In this document: piece by piece, positions 26,271 to 34,865 of the stretch
Position numbering within the stretch: position 1 is the first letter of the stretch
Layout of the letters: every line of letters starts with the position of its first letter
Source of the DNA: an uncultured Acidobacteriaceae bacterium
GTDB taxonomy: Bacteria > Acidobacteriota > Terriglobia > Terriglobales > Acidobacteriaceae
Direction of reading: 5' to 3'
NCBI GenBank assembly: GCA_903828675.1
Contig: CAIKND010000237.1
Span: 18,871 to 82,870, forward strand
Length of the DNA: 64,000 bases
Notes under the pieces: model-generated
Told to the model about the DNA's origin: nothing
Seen by the model: only the letters and a program-made list of their open reading frames with translations
The model's database searches: none
Made by a program: the position numbers and the translations under genes

Positions 26271-27653
26271 CTATTTCGAAATAAGCAGGCGAAGCATGGA
26301 CGGCGCCGGAGCTCCCTCAGGGCGGGGGCGGTCGCGGTTGGCGTCGAGCGTATTCCAGGTCAGGCGGTAAGTGGCGCCGCTGGCATCATGGCCGGCGACG
26401 TCGCTGGTAAAGCGTGCGGCAAGATGGCTGCCTGCGGGCGGCGCATACTGGTCAGCTGCGGTGTCCTTTTCCGCCACCGCCTGTGGTGTGGGATCGCCAA
26501 CCAGCTCCATCGTCTTCGGATTGACCTGCCACACCACGTCTCCATAAACGACATGATGGACAGCAACGGACAGGTGGCCACCGGAGGCCTGCAGTGGCCC
26601 CGGCATCACCTCCATGGGAATGCTGCCGCCCCCGTGAAAGTCCCAGCGGTAGTTCCAATGGCTCGCCTGCAGGCTCTTCCACCCGTTCTGTTGCCAGCGG
26701 GCAAAGTAGAGCTGGGTCTTTCCTTCCGCGTCGTACTTGATATAAGAGATAACCAGCTTGCCTTCGAGATCGAAGCCGACCGATTGACTGCCGTTGATGA
26801 TCCCTCCGCGAATAGGCGCGTCATCGACAACGATGCCCGGTGTCTCAAGCTTCAGGGGAAGCTGAACAGGGGTACCCCCGGCAGTTTCCCAATGCACCAG
26901 GTCCCGGCTCCGCACATAGCTCATGTCATGATTGGTTTCGGCCCATGGAGATTCACGCCACACCCATACCTGGTGGTACCATTTGTCCGGTCCAAGCACC
27001 AGGCGTATAGGATAGGCGTTGCGCGCCGTGCCACCATGGAAGAGCGGCTCAGCGGTTAGCGGCTTCCAGGTTTTGGTGCGCTCGTCGTAGCGGTTACGGA
27101 AAGTGTCTCCGGAGCCGCTGCTGCCGCTTCGATACTCAAAGAGCAGGTCGCCCTCAGGACTATATGAAAAGACCGGATAGGTAACACTCTTCTCGTTGTT
27201 GGCGGTCATTGAGGGAACGCGCTCAAGCGTGGAGGCATCCCCCGGCTTGGTGCTGCGGAAGTAGATGAGCGGGATGGCGTGCATGTTCCCGGAGAGATGC
27301 AGGTAGCCGTCGCGGTCAAAGGCCATCGTGACGTAATTGTGGCTGTCCCACCCCAGCGTGGTGGGCAGGATAGTGGTGCGACCTTCCTTGTGGCCCAGGG
27401 TGCGCTGCAAGACGGTGAGCTTACGGTCGGCGGCGTAGTAGGCAATGTACTGCTGGTCGCCGTGTGTGAGCAGCGCGAATCCGACAGGCTGGCCGGACCA
27501 GACGGGAGCGATATCGATTTCGTTAATGCCGGCGGCAAGGTCGGCGTTGGCGGCTGGCTGGCCGTATGCGGCGATAGTAAAGATGGGCAGCAACAAGGCA
27601 ACGGCAAGCAGGACAGAGGGGCAGTGTGTTCTGTATGCAAACATGGTGCTCAT
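26271..27653 (-). CDS. exported BNR_4 propeller, possible polysaccharide-active enzyme
   Basis: A 460-residue exported protein with a signal peptide (hydrophobic run LLAVALLLPIFTIAAYG). The BNR_4-type propeller shows YIAYYAADRKLTV, LGWDSHNYVTMAFDRDGYLH, LSGNMHAIPLIYFRS, NAYPIRLVLGPDKWYHQVWV, APIRGGIINGSQSVGFD and HWNYRWDFHGGGSIP. This family includes rhamnose-glucuronate lyases/rhamnosidases acting on arabinogalactan and ulvan-type chains (GH145/PL42 and related); others are uncharacterised. The central conserved His (SHNY, NMH) are candidate catalytic residues by analogy. ATG 27653 was chosen; the frame extends to a TTG at 27680. It is divergent from the oligogalacturonate-lyase-like gene (125 bases between starts), a natural pairing for pectic polymers. 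Confidence 0.75.
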   Translation of the reverse strand: MSTMFAYRTHCPSVLLAVALLLPIFTIAAYGQPAANADLAAGINEIDIAPVWSGQPVGFALLTHGDQQYIAYYAADRKLTVLQRTLGHKEGRTTILPTTLGWDSHNYVTMAFDRDGYLHLSGNMHAIPLIYFRSTKPGDASTLERVPSMTANNEKSVTYPVFSYSPEGDLLFEYRSGSSGSGDTFRNRYDERTKTWKPLTAEPLFHGGTARNAYPIRLVLGPDKWYHQVWVWRESPWAETNHDMSYVRSRDLVHWETAGGTPVQLPLKLETPGIVVDDAPIRGGIINGSQSVGFDLEGKLVISYIKYDAEGKTQLYFARWQQNGWKSLQASHWNYRWDFHGGGSIPMEVMPGPLQASGGHLSVAVHHVVYGDVVWQVNPKTMELVGDPTPQAVAEKDTAADQYAPPAGSHLAARFTSDVAGHDASGATYRLTWNTLDANRDRPRPEGAPAPSMLRLLISK

Positions 27654-27778
27654 TGAAACACCGGGGCATGGGGCTGTCAATAAAACTGAGAACGCCGGTT
27701 AGGCACAATTCGTGACCTCAGAATCGGGACCAGCGATGCCCCCGCAGTCTATAGTTAGCGGAGCAATAGGAGACATGC

Positions 27779-29032
27779 ATGAAATTGTCGCCACTTTTCT
27801 GCCTGGCGTTGGCGCCGCTGACGTTGCTGCCCGCGAGAGCACAAACAACTGAACATGTAGTAGTAAATACGTCGCAGCAAGGCCCGTCAAATATGATTAC
27901 GGCCGGAGATGCCGGTAACAATCAGTTACTCTATTTCACCTCTCCAAGTCTCACCGCGGATGGACGCCATCTGGTCTTTATAAGTGACCGTACTGGGAAT
28001 CCGAATCTATTTACACGCGATCTTGTAAGTGGGAAGGAGCGTCAGCTAACTACAAATACCGATGGAGTGCTTAAGGCTTACGTCTACTTCGATGGAAACC
28101 CCTATCGGGGATTTGGCAAGGGCAGCGTAAGCCTCGATCTCAAAAGCGGAACGGCCTATTACATTCAAGGCCGTCAGATTCGTGCCGTGACACTGGAAGG
28201 CAGACAAAGACTGCTTGCCGAGTTGCCCCCCGACCAGATGACGGCCTATACGCACGTTTCGGCCGATGGCTCCCGCCTGTGCGTGCCAACCACCGATGCT
28301 CGCGCTCTCGACGGCGACAAGAAGCTGCAGGGAAAGCCGGAGTGGGACATCGATCAACGGGTCCGCGAGGAGGGCCTTTCCTCGTACCTCAGAATCTACG
28401 ACACGGCGACTGGGAAGCTGATCCACGTTGAGCAGGTGCCAAAAGCCTGGATTACACACGTGCAGTTTTCACCCGTCGATCGTAACCTGATCCTCTATAA
28501 CAACGAATGGAGTTTTGAAAGCGGCATCCGGCGGATGAGGCTATGGGACGGACACAAGCACATAACTCTGCGAACCGAAGGCGAAGGCCGCAGCCGTTTT
28601 GACAATACTGTCCATGAAATGTGGGAAAGAGACGGGCAGGCCATTATCTATCACGGCACTTACAAGAACGGTGCTGCCTATCTGGGACGGGTTCGGCCGG
28701 ACGGCTCGCAACTCTCTGAAATTGAGCTGCCCAGGGGTTGGAAGCGCTATGGTCATTTCACGGTCGGAGAGCCGGGAGAACTGGTTACCGACTGTTGCTA
28801 CGAGACCCCGAGCGACCCTGCAAAAGGCAGCGGCGCATGGATCAGCCTGCTCCGTGTGGACTGGAATCAAAGAATCATTCAGTGGTTTCCTCTCGTCCTG
28901 AATGGTTCCAGTTGGGACTCGCAGGACAGCCATCCGCATCCGGTCTTCAACCAGGCTGCAGATTCCATCTGGTTCACGTCCGACATGTCAGGCAAGCGAG
29001 CCGTCTACCAAGTGGGCGTCAAAGCACGGTAG
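27779..29032 (+). CDS. oligogalacturonate lyase-like protein (PL22 type)
   Basis: A 417-residue protein with a signal peptide (residues 1-21, ends LLPARAQ) and a 7-bladed propeller of the pectate lyase 22 type. Recognisable blocks: LYFTSPSLTADGRHLVFISD, RQLTTNTDGVLKAYVYFDG, AYTHVSADGSRLCVP, AWITHVQFSPVDRNLILYNN and NTVHEMWERDGQAIIYHGTY. The His residues in THVQFSP and VHEMW match positions I associate with the Mn site of Ogl enzymes. Such enzymes turn unsaturated digalacturonate into two ketouronates. Characterised Ogl are mostly cytoplasmic, so the signal peptide is unusual. TAGGAGA precedes ATG 27779. The downstream end overlaps a fragment of another gene on the minus strand. Confidence 0.75.
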   Translation: MKLSPLFCLALAPLTLLPARAQTTEHVVVNTSQQGPSNMITAGDAGNNQLLYFTSPSLTADGRHLVFISDRTGNPNLFTRDLVSGKERQLTTNTDGVLKAYVYFDGNPYRGFGKGSVSLDLKSGTAYYIQGRQIRAVTLEGRQRLLAELPPDQMTAYTHVSADGSRLCVPTTDARALDGDKKLQGKPEWDIDQRVREEGLSSYLRIYDTATGKLIHVEQVPKAWITHVQFSPVDRNLILYNNEWSFESGIRRMRLWDGHKHITLRTEGEGRSRFDNTVHEMWERDGQAIIYHGTYKNGAAYLGRVRPDGSQLSEIELPRGWKRYGHFTVGEPGELVTDCCYETPSDPAKGSGAWISLLRVDWNQRIIQWFPLVLNGSSWDSQDSHPHPVFNQAADSIWFTSDMSGKRAVYQVGVKAR

Positions 29033-29120
29033 GATTTGCCGTGCCGCTCGCCGTGGTCAATCCTGAAGTGCCGGTTACCGTAATGGTGTAAGCTCCCGCG
29101 GTGGTGCCCGGTCTTGTGGT
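29019..29120 (-). pseudogene. C-terminal remnant of an Ig-like/secreted protein
   Basis: On the minus strand 34 residues (reading PRPGTTAGAYTITVTGTSG and onward) end at a stop at 29019-29021. This closely resembles the last residues of the S53 protease at 49238 (TTGTYTFTITGTSGS), a terminal motif common in acidobacterial secreted proteins. No start, signal peptide or upstream domain exists in frame; the sequence further right does not continue the protein. It overlaps the last 14 bases of the PL22-like gene. I read it as a leftover 3' end of a lost gene. Confidence 0.6.
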
Positions 29121-29328
29121 GCGCTTCAATGGTCTGGTCTTCAACGACAACCGGACGTTGCGAATGGATTGCGCCCAGATCAACGACGGTGTAGCGGAGT
29201 AGCAGGCCCGAGGCCCAGAGAATGGAACCCGGAATCTCACTTATTTCGCCTCAGTGAAGGGGGCTTGATACGTATTGCGGGCGGAATAAATCCCTAAGAG
29301 CCATAAGTGGTAGCATCAAAGATGACAG

Positions 29329-30984
29329 ATGCAAACTAAAAAACTGAAAATTATCCCCCTCGGCGGTCTGGGCGAGTTCGGCATGAACTGCCTTGCGTTG
29401 CGCTGGGAAGACGACATTATCGTGATCGACGCCGGTTTGATGTTCCCGGAGTCGGAGTTGTTGGGCGTGGATATCGTTGTACCCGATATCACCTACCTTG
29501 TTGAGAACAAGCAGCATGTCCGGGCCATTATTCTCACGCACGGCCATCAGGACCACATTGGCGGGCTGCCGTGGCTGCTGAGCGAACTCAAGGTTCCGGT
29601 GTATGGCACAGAGTTTACCCTGGCCTACGTCGAAGGAAACCTTGAAGAGAATCAGTTACTCGACGAGACCGAACTGATTGAAATTGCGCCCAAGCAGAAG
29701 TTCACCGTGGGCCCGTTCACCATTGAGCCGATCCGGGTTACTCACTCGCTGGTGGATTGCGTGGCCTTGGCCATCGACACCCCGGTGGGCGTGGTGATTC
29801 ACACCGGCGACTTCAAGGTAGATCTGGCGCCGCTGGACGACAAGCCTTTTGACCTGCACACCTTCGCCGAATACGGCAAGCGCGGCGTGCTGGCGCTTCT
29901 GCAGGACTCAACCAACGTGGAGCGGCCCGGCTATACGCCCAGCGAGCGTTCCGTTATTCCACGTCTGGACGAGGTTTTTTCGCAGACCAAGAAGAAGCTC
30001 TTCTTCAGCTGCTTCTCGTCGTCGATCTACCGCATCCGGATTGCGATGGAACTTGCGCGCAAGCACGGGCGCAAGGTGGCCATCGTGGGCCGGTCGATGA
30101 TGGAGAGCAGTGAGATTGCGCAGGACCTGGGCTATATCGACATACCGCAAGGTTTGGTGATTCAGCCCGGACAGATGCGCGACTATTCGCCGGAGCAGTT
30201 GATGGTGCTGATCAGCGGCACGCAGGGCGAGCCGATGAGCGCGCTGAGCCGGGCCGCGGTGGACAATCACAAGCACGCCAAGATCGATCCGGGCGACACC
30301 GTTGTGCTCAGTTCGCGCGTTATTCCCGGCAATGAAAAAGCCATCTTCCGGGTAATCGATCACCTGAGTCGGCGCGATGCCAACGTCATCTACGACGATG
30401 GTTCGAACGGGTTGATTCACGTCAGCGGGCACGGCAGCCAGGAAGAGTTGCGGTTGCTCATCAACCTAGTGCGGCCGAAATACTTCATCCCCGTGCACGG
30501 CGACTATCGCTACCTTCGCAAGCATGCCAAGGTGGCCATGGAGACCGGTGCCGTGGAGCACGCGATCGTGATTGAAGACGGCGACGTGCTGGAACTGGAT
30601 AAAAACGACGCGCGCAAGAAAGACAAGGTAACGGCGGGGCGGATTCTGATCGACTCCGGTTCGTCCATCGACGTGGTTGAGGAGTTGGTGATCCGCGACC
30701 GCAAGATCCTGTCTGAAGACGGTATCGTTCTGGCGGTGCTGGCCATCAACAAGCGTACCGGCAAGGTGCAGCAGGCGCCGGAGGTGTTGATGCGCGGCTT
30801 TGGCGGCGCGGATATCACAGATGAGGCGCGCGAGTTGGTCATGAAGACGCTGGACGGACTGAGCGCCGAGGAAAAGACCGACTACGGCATGGTGAAGGAT
30901 AAAGTGCGCGTAGAACTCAAGCGGCTGGTGCAGAAAACCACAGGCCGGCGGCCCATGATCATGCCGGTGATTCTGGAGATCTGA
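29329..30984 (+). CDS. rnj: ribonuclease J
   Basis: Cytoplasmic metallo-beta-lactamase/beta-CASP ribonuclease with endonuclease and 5'-3' exonuclease activity in mRNA decay and rRNA maturation. At 551 residues it is full length. The N-terminus KKLKIIPLGGLGEFGMN is diagnostic. The zinc motif HGHQDH is at 71-76. The beta-CASP region shows LQDSTNVERPGYTPSE, GTQGEPMSALSRAA and DGSNGLIHVSGHGSQEEL, and later YFIPVHGDYRYL closes the active site. The C-terminal ~100 residues are the usual dimerisation domain. An intrinsic terminator follows. It stands alone in this order and has no obvious functional link to the sugar genes. Confidence 0.97.
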   Translation: MQTKKLKIIPLGGLGEFGMNCLALRWEDDIIVIDAGLMFPESELLGVDIVVPDITYLVENKQHVRAIILTHGHQDHIGGLPWLLSELKVPVYGTEFTLAYVEGNLEENQLLDETELIEIAPKQKFTVGPFTIEPIRVTHSLVDCVALAIDTPVGVVIHTGDFKVDLAPLDDKPFDLHTFAEYGKRGVLALLQDSTNVERPGYTPSERSVIPRLDEVFSQTKKKLFFSCFSSSIYRIRIAMELARKHGRKVAIVGRSMMESSEIAQDLGYIDIPQGLVIQPGQMRDYSPEQLMVLISGTQGEPMSALSRAAVDNHKHAKIDPGDTVVLSSRVIPGNEKAIFRVIDHLSRRDANVIYDDGSNGLIHVSGHGSQEELRLLINLVRPKYFIPVHGDYRYLRKHAKVAMETGAVEHAIVIEDGDVLELDKNDARKKDKVTAGRILIDSGSSIDVVEELVIRDRKILSEDGIVLAVLAINKRTGKVQQAPEVLMRGFGGADITDEARELVMKTLDGLSAEEKTDYGMVKDKVRVELKRLVQKTTGRRPMIMPVILEI

Positions 30985-31007
30985 GCCAAGGCAAACGAGC
31001 AGAGAAA

Positions 31008-31055
31008 ACGGGCGGCGGAAGCGAGGTTGCTTCAGCCGCCCGTTGTGTTTTTCGC
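31008..31055 (+). terminator. intrinsic terminator of rnj
   Basis: ACGGGCGGC at 31008-31016 pairs with GCCGCCCGT at 31035-31043; an inner GAAGC/GCTTC extends the stem. GTGTTTTT follows. Confidence 0.85.
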
Positions 31056-31076
31056 CGAATGGCGAGCGGCCCGGGC

Positions 31077-31559
31077 TCAGGCCGCCGCGACCGAATAGTT
31101 TTCCGGTGCACAGCCCGCAGAGGCTGCCGTTTGCTGTGGTTCGAAATGCGGCACCGAAGTTATCGCGATGAAAACCTCGCCTGAAACCAGGTGCGCATTG
31201 CCCTCCAAATCGAGAAAACCGACCTCATTTTCCCTGCAAAGCTTCCGTGCCTCGTGGGGAAGATGAGGCGCAATGAGAACCGGTGCGGCATTTCGGCCGA
31301 ACCGGGCAGCGGCTACGCGCAAATCGTACAACGCCGTGTGTAGCTGATGGGGCTGTTCGTAGGCAGTTATCTTGCATGCCAGGGTATGACTGCGGCCAAA
31401 CACATCGATGCACGCAAGGATGTCAATTTCGCCATGAGGGCCCGTTGGTTCAAGCTGGATTTCTCTAAGTTTGAATGCGGACACCTGATCGATGATTGTC
31501 CTAAGCGCTTCGACGGCTCGGCTCCCCGAAGATCTCCTCGTATCGACAATTCCCTTCAT
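31077..31559 (-). CDS. degenerate PD-(D/E)XK nuclease-like protein
   Basis: A 160-residue soluble protein that I relate to nuclease-fold domains often followed by winged helices in toxin-antitoxin or regulatory proteins. Supporting blocks: GEIDILACIDVFGRSHTLAC followed by KI, then PVLIAPHLPHEARKLC and VGFLDLEGNAHL (the 'GxLDLxGNxxL' signature). The Asp of GEIDIL is present, but the expected ExK after it reads ACK, so the catalytic Glu appears lost and the fold may only bind. No C-terminal winged helix is present. ATG 31559 is preceded by GAGGAGGT (5-base spacing), so the frame's extension to 31598 is not used. The copy B unknown gene ends 80 bases upstream and both are probably cotranscribed. 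Confidence 0.6.
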   Translation of the reverse strand: MKGIVDTRRSSGSRAVEALRTIIDQVSAFKLREIQLEPTGPHGEIDILACIDVFGRSHTLACKITAYEQPHQLHTALYDLRVAAARFGRNAAPVLIAPHLPHEARKLCRENEVGFLDLEGNAHLVSGEVFIAITSVPHFEPQQTAASAGCAPENYSVAAA

Positions 31560-31638
31560 GGAAACCTCCTCTAATTCATTGGATTGGTTGCTGGACAAAA
31601 CACTCCCACTGCAGGTTTTACAGATGAAAGCGCAGCGG

Positions 31639-31995
31639 CTATGCGGGTTGAACCAAGGCTGAGGAAGCGGCCGTTTGCCTGGTCCTCGAATGCCCGCTCA
31701 CGGAGATGGACCCGAGCTTGAAGGAGTTCTTCCCGGACGGAATCAGTGTCAACGGGACCGGTGTTTTCCCCGTCTCCTTGTGCTGATATTTCGCCTCCAG
31801 CCAATCGCAGAGCCTGGGATCGTGGATCTCCGGCTGGTCCTGCCAAAAATGGGGCGTCAATCCACACTGGATCTGCAGGTGATCGAGTTGCAATTCAATG
31901 ACGGCTACGTGTTTTGAAAAATAGCGCCGGACGTTCTCGGCGCCAACGTACAAGCCAGAAATCCGGTGTCCCTGGTATTGAGTTTTGACCACCAT
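31639..31995 (-). CDS. conserved small protein of unknown function, copy B
   Basis: A 118-residue homologue of the gene at 17634-17981. About half of all positions match, with the strongest blocks NVRRYF.KHV, VIELQLDHLQIQCGL, FWQ.QPEI.DPRLC.WLE and IPSGKNSF.L. No signal peptide, membrane segment or known domain. AGAGGTGA just before ATG 31995 is the ribosome site. It is the first gene of a likely two-gene unit with the degenerate nuclease-like protein. Conservation between copies over the coding frame, with differences concentrated at the C-terminal tail, argues that both are real and under selection. Function unknown. Confidence 0.75.
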   Translation of the reverse strand: MVVKTQYQGHRISGLYVGAENVRRYFSKHVAVIELQLDHLQIQCGLTPHFWQDQPEIHDPRLCDWLEAKYQHKETGKTPVPLTLIPSGKNSFKLGSISVSGHSRTRQTAASSALVQPA

Positions 31996-32525
31996 AGCTC
32001 ACCTCTGCTCAATTCGACGTCTGATGGAAACCGGGGAAAGCATTCGTAGGGAGTTTGGCCAAGGCGAGCCGCCCCCAAGCATCATGCAATCGCAGCAAGG
32101 TTTTCCAATGTGCAACCCACCAACCGAACGGTTAATGAGCGATTCGCGGGCGAACGAGCTGCCGGCGGGTGAATGACTGACGAGCACAATCGAGTGAGGA
32201 CGCTCCGTGCCACGAGGGGAACTCGCCGCTGATGCGGCTCTTGGGGAGCATCCTAATGCAGATCTAAACAGGGAAATAATGAGCAGCTGAATCCAGCGGG
32301 TGCATTGGCGGCCACGCTGACCGCATGCATCTATTTCTGAACTTTCTGGGTTGATCGTGAGCCTCTTTTTCCACAAAGTCAAGCCGCATTTGATGAATTT
32401 TCCGAACAAATTCGCTACTTTTTTTGACAGGAATGGATCAGGCGTAGTCCATCGAATACATTGATAAACGTGTGCAGGTTGCCAAGTACCGGTGCTGAAT
32501 TGGACAATGCTGGCGAGGCTATCTT
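31996..32525. other. intergenic region between divergent units
   Basis: No gene supported. A minus-strand frame of 136 codons fills much of it, but its composition is unlike neighbouring proteins and it lacks a ribosome site. TTGACA occurs at 32424-32429 after a T-run, without a matching -10 box at 16-18 bases. Confidence 0.45.
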
Positions 32526-33461
32526 ATGGATCGCAGAGAGTTTCTGGGGGCCGCGTCGGCGGCCGTTCTTTGTTCGGGGCTGCCCTCGGATGCAGCATTC
32601 GCTGAGGCGCCAATCGCGCCGCTGAAACCCATGGCGCTGGGCCTGATGATCGCCCCCTTCGGTGGTCCCGAGGAGAGGCTCAAGCGCGTACACGACCTGG
32701 GCTTTACCACCTGCTTTCTGTCGCTGGACGCCTACCTGGGGCACTTTACCTCTGAATTGGCGACACAGATGCGCGATCTGCTTGCGAAGAACGAACTGAC
32801 CGCGACCTGTGTAGAGGTGGTGGGGCCTGGACCGCTGGTGTGGAACTTCCTCAAAGGTCCATCGACCATCGGTCTGGTTCCTCCAGAGACGCGTGCGGCG
32901 CGCATGGATGCGCTCAAGCAAGCGTCCGACTTTGCCAAACTGCTGGGCACCCCGCAGGTGCAGACGCACTGCGGATTCATTCCCGAAGATCCGGCCGATC
33001 CACTCTATCCAGGGGTCGTAGAGGCCATTCGCGGGGTCGCGCAGCACTGCCACGCGAATGGGCAGTACTTCCTTATGGAGACCGGCCAGGAGACGCCCAC
33101 CGCGATGTCACGCATGATTCGCGACGTGGCCATGCCGAACCTCGCCGTAGGCCTCGATACCGCAAACCTGATTCTCTACGGAAAGGCCAATCCTGTGGAT
33201 GCGGTCGACATCCTGGGACCGCATATTCGCAGCGTTCATGCCAAGGACGGCTGGTGGCCGACAGATCCGAGCGAACTGGGCAAAGAGGTGCTGATTGGCA
33301 CTGGCCTGGTTGACTTCAAGAAGGTGTTCTCCAAGTTGCACGACCTCGGCTACAAGGGCGCGGTGACCATCGAGCGCGAGACCTCGGGCCCGCAGCAGAT
33401 TGAAGATGTGCGCACGGAGAAGGTCTACCTTGAGGGCATTCTGCGCGAAGTTCTCGCCTGA
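32526..33461 (+). CDS. Tat-exported TIM-barrel sugar isomerase/epimerase-like protein
   Basis: A 311-residue AP_endonuc_2-type TIM barrel with a twin-arginine leader (MDRREFLGAASAAVLCSGL, cleavage near AFAEA). Barrel motifs: LKPMALGLMIAPFGG, TPQVQTHCGFIPED, GQYFLMETGQETPT, LAVGLDTANLILYG, IRSVHAKDGWWP and YKGAVTIERET. The acidic/His positions (METGQE, LDTANL, VHAKDG, ERET) match the usual metal-binding set of the superfamily. It lies 63 bases before the Tat-exported Gfo/Idh/MocA oxidoreductase, a pairing seen in periplasmic sugar oxidation/isomerisation loci. The exact sugar is unknown. Confidence 0.87.
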   Translation: MDRREFLGAASAAVLCSGLPSDAAFAEAPIAPLKPMALGLMIAPFGGPEERLKRVHDLGFTTCFLSLDAYLGHFTSELATQMRDLLAKNELTATCVEVVGPGPLVWNFLKGPSTIGLVPPETRAARMDALKQASDFAKLLGTPQVQTHCGFIPEDPADPLYPGVVEAIRGVAQHCHANGQYFLMETGQETPTAMSRMIRDVAMPNLAVGLDTANLILYGKANPVDAVDILGPHIRSVHAKDGWWPTDPSELGKEVLIGTGLVDFKKVFSKLHDLGYKGAVTIERETSGPQQIEDVRTEKVYLEGILREVLA

Positions 33462-33524
33462 GAGCCTGCGCACATGATCTTTGAACTATCGACATAAAGA
33501 AGAGTCACCAGGAGAGGTGCCACG

Positions 33525-34796
33525 ATGAACCGCAGGGACTTCATTCAGACCACAGCCGGAGTCGCTTCCGGATTCCTTTTTCTGAAACCTAGGGCGGCCT
33601 TTGGCTACCAGGCAAACTCGGCTGTACGGTTGGCGCTGTTGGGGTGCGGAGGGCGCGGCACGCACGTTTCCACGTCGTTCTCGCAAAACACGACGGCGCA
33701 AGTGGTGGCGCTCGGAGATTTGTTTCCCAATCAACTTGAAGCCGGCCATGCGCACTTCGACGCGCTGAATGCGAGCCTGGGCCGCGCGGCAATCGACAGC
33801 AAAATGCTGTTCCATGGGCCGCACGCATACCAGCAGCTTGCCGGGTCGGCGGGCGTTGACCTGATTCAGATTTCCACGCCGCCCTTCTTCCACGTGCAGC
33901 ACCTTGAGGCCGCCGTGGCCGCGGGCAAGCATGTGTATTGCGAAAAGCCTGTGGGCATCGACGTGGCTCAGGCGCGCAAGGCGCTGGAGATTGCCAAGCT
34001 CGTAAAGCCGACGCAGAGTGTCGACGTGGGTTTCCAATGCAGGAACGCGCCGCCCATCGCCGCCATCGCCGAGAAAATCAAAGGCGGAGCACTCGGTAAA
34101 ATCGCGTCCATCAGCGCCTACTACTATGCGCCGGCGTCGAAGGAGAAAGTCTTCCCGGGTGCTGGGCCGGACGAGTACCGATTGCGCAATTGGCTCTGGG
34201 ACCGCGTGCTCTCTGGAGACATCCTCGTCGAGCAGAACATCCACATCATCGACCTGTGCAACTGGATGCTGGGTGCGCGGCCGCTCAAGGCAACCGCCAC
34301 CGGAGGGCGCAACATCCTTACCCACGCCGGCGACTGCTGGGACAACTACCAGGTTCACTTCACCTATCCCGGCGACGTGCGCGTCTCGTTCGCTTCCAAG
34401 CAATTTGGCGAGTACGATCTGTTCGAGGCCGGGCTCAGGCTGTTTGGCGCCGAGGGTGCGGCGACGGTTCCGTATGCAGGGCCGGTGGGCATTGTCGGAG
34501 CACAAAAGTGGGCATGGCAGGATTCTGCAGCTCAGCCTGAGGCCACCGGGAAGTTTGCCGCCAACGGCAGCTTTGAAGACAATCTCGCCTTCGCGGACCG
34601 GGACAAGGAGCGCACGTTCATCGACAGCATCGTGAACGGGCCTGTCCACAATCAAATCGCTGCGGGCGTCGAGACGGCGCTGAGCTGCATGCTGGGACGC
34701 ATGGCCGGCTATACCCGCCGCGAGGTCACCTGGGAAGACCTGCTCGCACACGGCGAGACCTACAAACTGGGAATGGACATGGCCCAGTTTGGCTGA
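33525..34796 (+). CDS. Tat-exported Gfo/Idh/MocA family oxidoreductase
   Basis: A 423-residue NAD(P)-dependent sugar oxidoreductase. The twin-arginine leader MNRRDFIQTTAGVASGFLFL places it in the periplasm, as for glucose-fructose oxidoreductase. The Rossmann motif is LALLGCGGRGTHV near 33-45. Cofactor/substrate motifs follow: QISTPPFFHVQHLEAAVAAG, the signature Lys in VYCEKPVG near 142, and DILVEQNIHIIDLCNWML with the catalytic-type His. The cofactor is usually tightly bound in exported members. AGGAGAGG precedes the ATG. Probably cotranscribed with the TIM-barrel gene before it. No terminator of its own; the hairpin after it is oriented for the convergent ABC gene. Confidence 0.9.
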   Translation: MNRRDFIQTTAGVASGFLFLKPRAAFGYQANSAVRLALLGCGGRGTHVSTSFSQNTTAQVVALGDLFPNQLEAGHAHFDALNASLGRAAIDSKMLFHGPHAYQQLAGSAGVDLIQISTPPFFHVQHLEAAVAAGKHVYCEKPVGIDVAQARKALEIAKLVKPTQSVDVGFQCRNAPPIAAIAEKIKGGALGKIASISAYYYAPASKEKVFPGAGPDEYRLRNWLWDRVLSGDILVEQNIHIIDLCNWMLGARPLKATATGGRNILTHAGDCWDNYQVHFTYPGDVRVSFASKQFGEYDLFEAGLRLFGAEGAATVPYAGPVGIVGAQKWAWQDSAAQPEATGKFAANGSFEDNLAFADRDKERTFIDSIVNGPVHNQIAAGVETALSCMLGRMAGYTRREVTWEDLLAHGETYKLGMDMAQFG

Positions 34797-34806
34797 TGCT
34801 CGGCTG

Positions 34807-34838
34807 AAAAAAGAGGCGCGGCCCAGGCCTCGCCTCTT
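34807..34838 (-). terminator. intrinsic terminator of the ABC gene
   Basis: AAGAGGCG at 34811-34818 pairs with CGCCTCTT at 34831-34838. On the minus strand the stem is followed by a T-run (the A-run at 34807-34812), so it serves the minus-strand transporter unit. Confidence 0.75.
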
Positions 34839-34865
34839 CAACCAATCGAAAAAACGAACGGCGCT

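Noticed and set aside
31999..32409. minus-strand frame of 136 codons
   Set aside because: Composition unlike other proteins here, no family features, lies in a probable promoter region.
32424..32429. TTGACA -35 box
   Set aside because: No acceptable -10 box at 15-19 bases; isolated match in a T-rich stretch.
33486..34841. 451-codon minus-strand open frame
   Set aside because: Antisense shadow of the Gfo/Idh/MocA gene, no ribosome site and no recognisable family.
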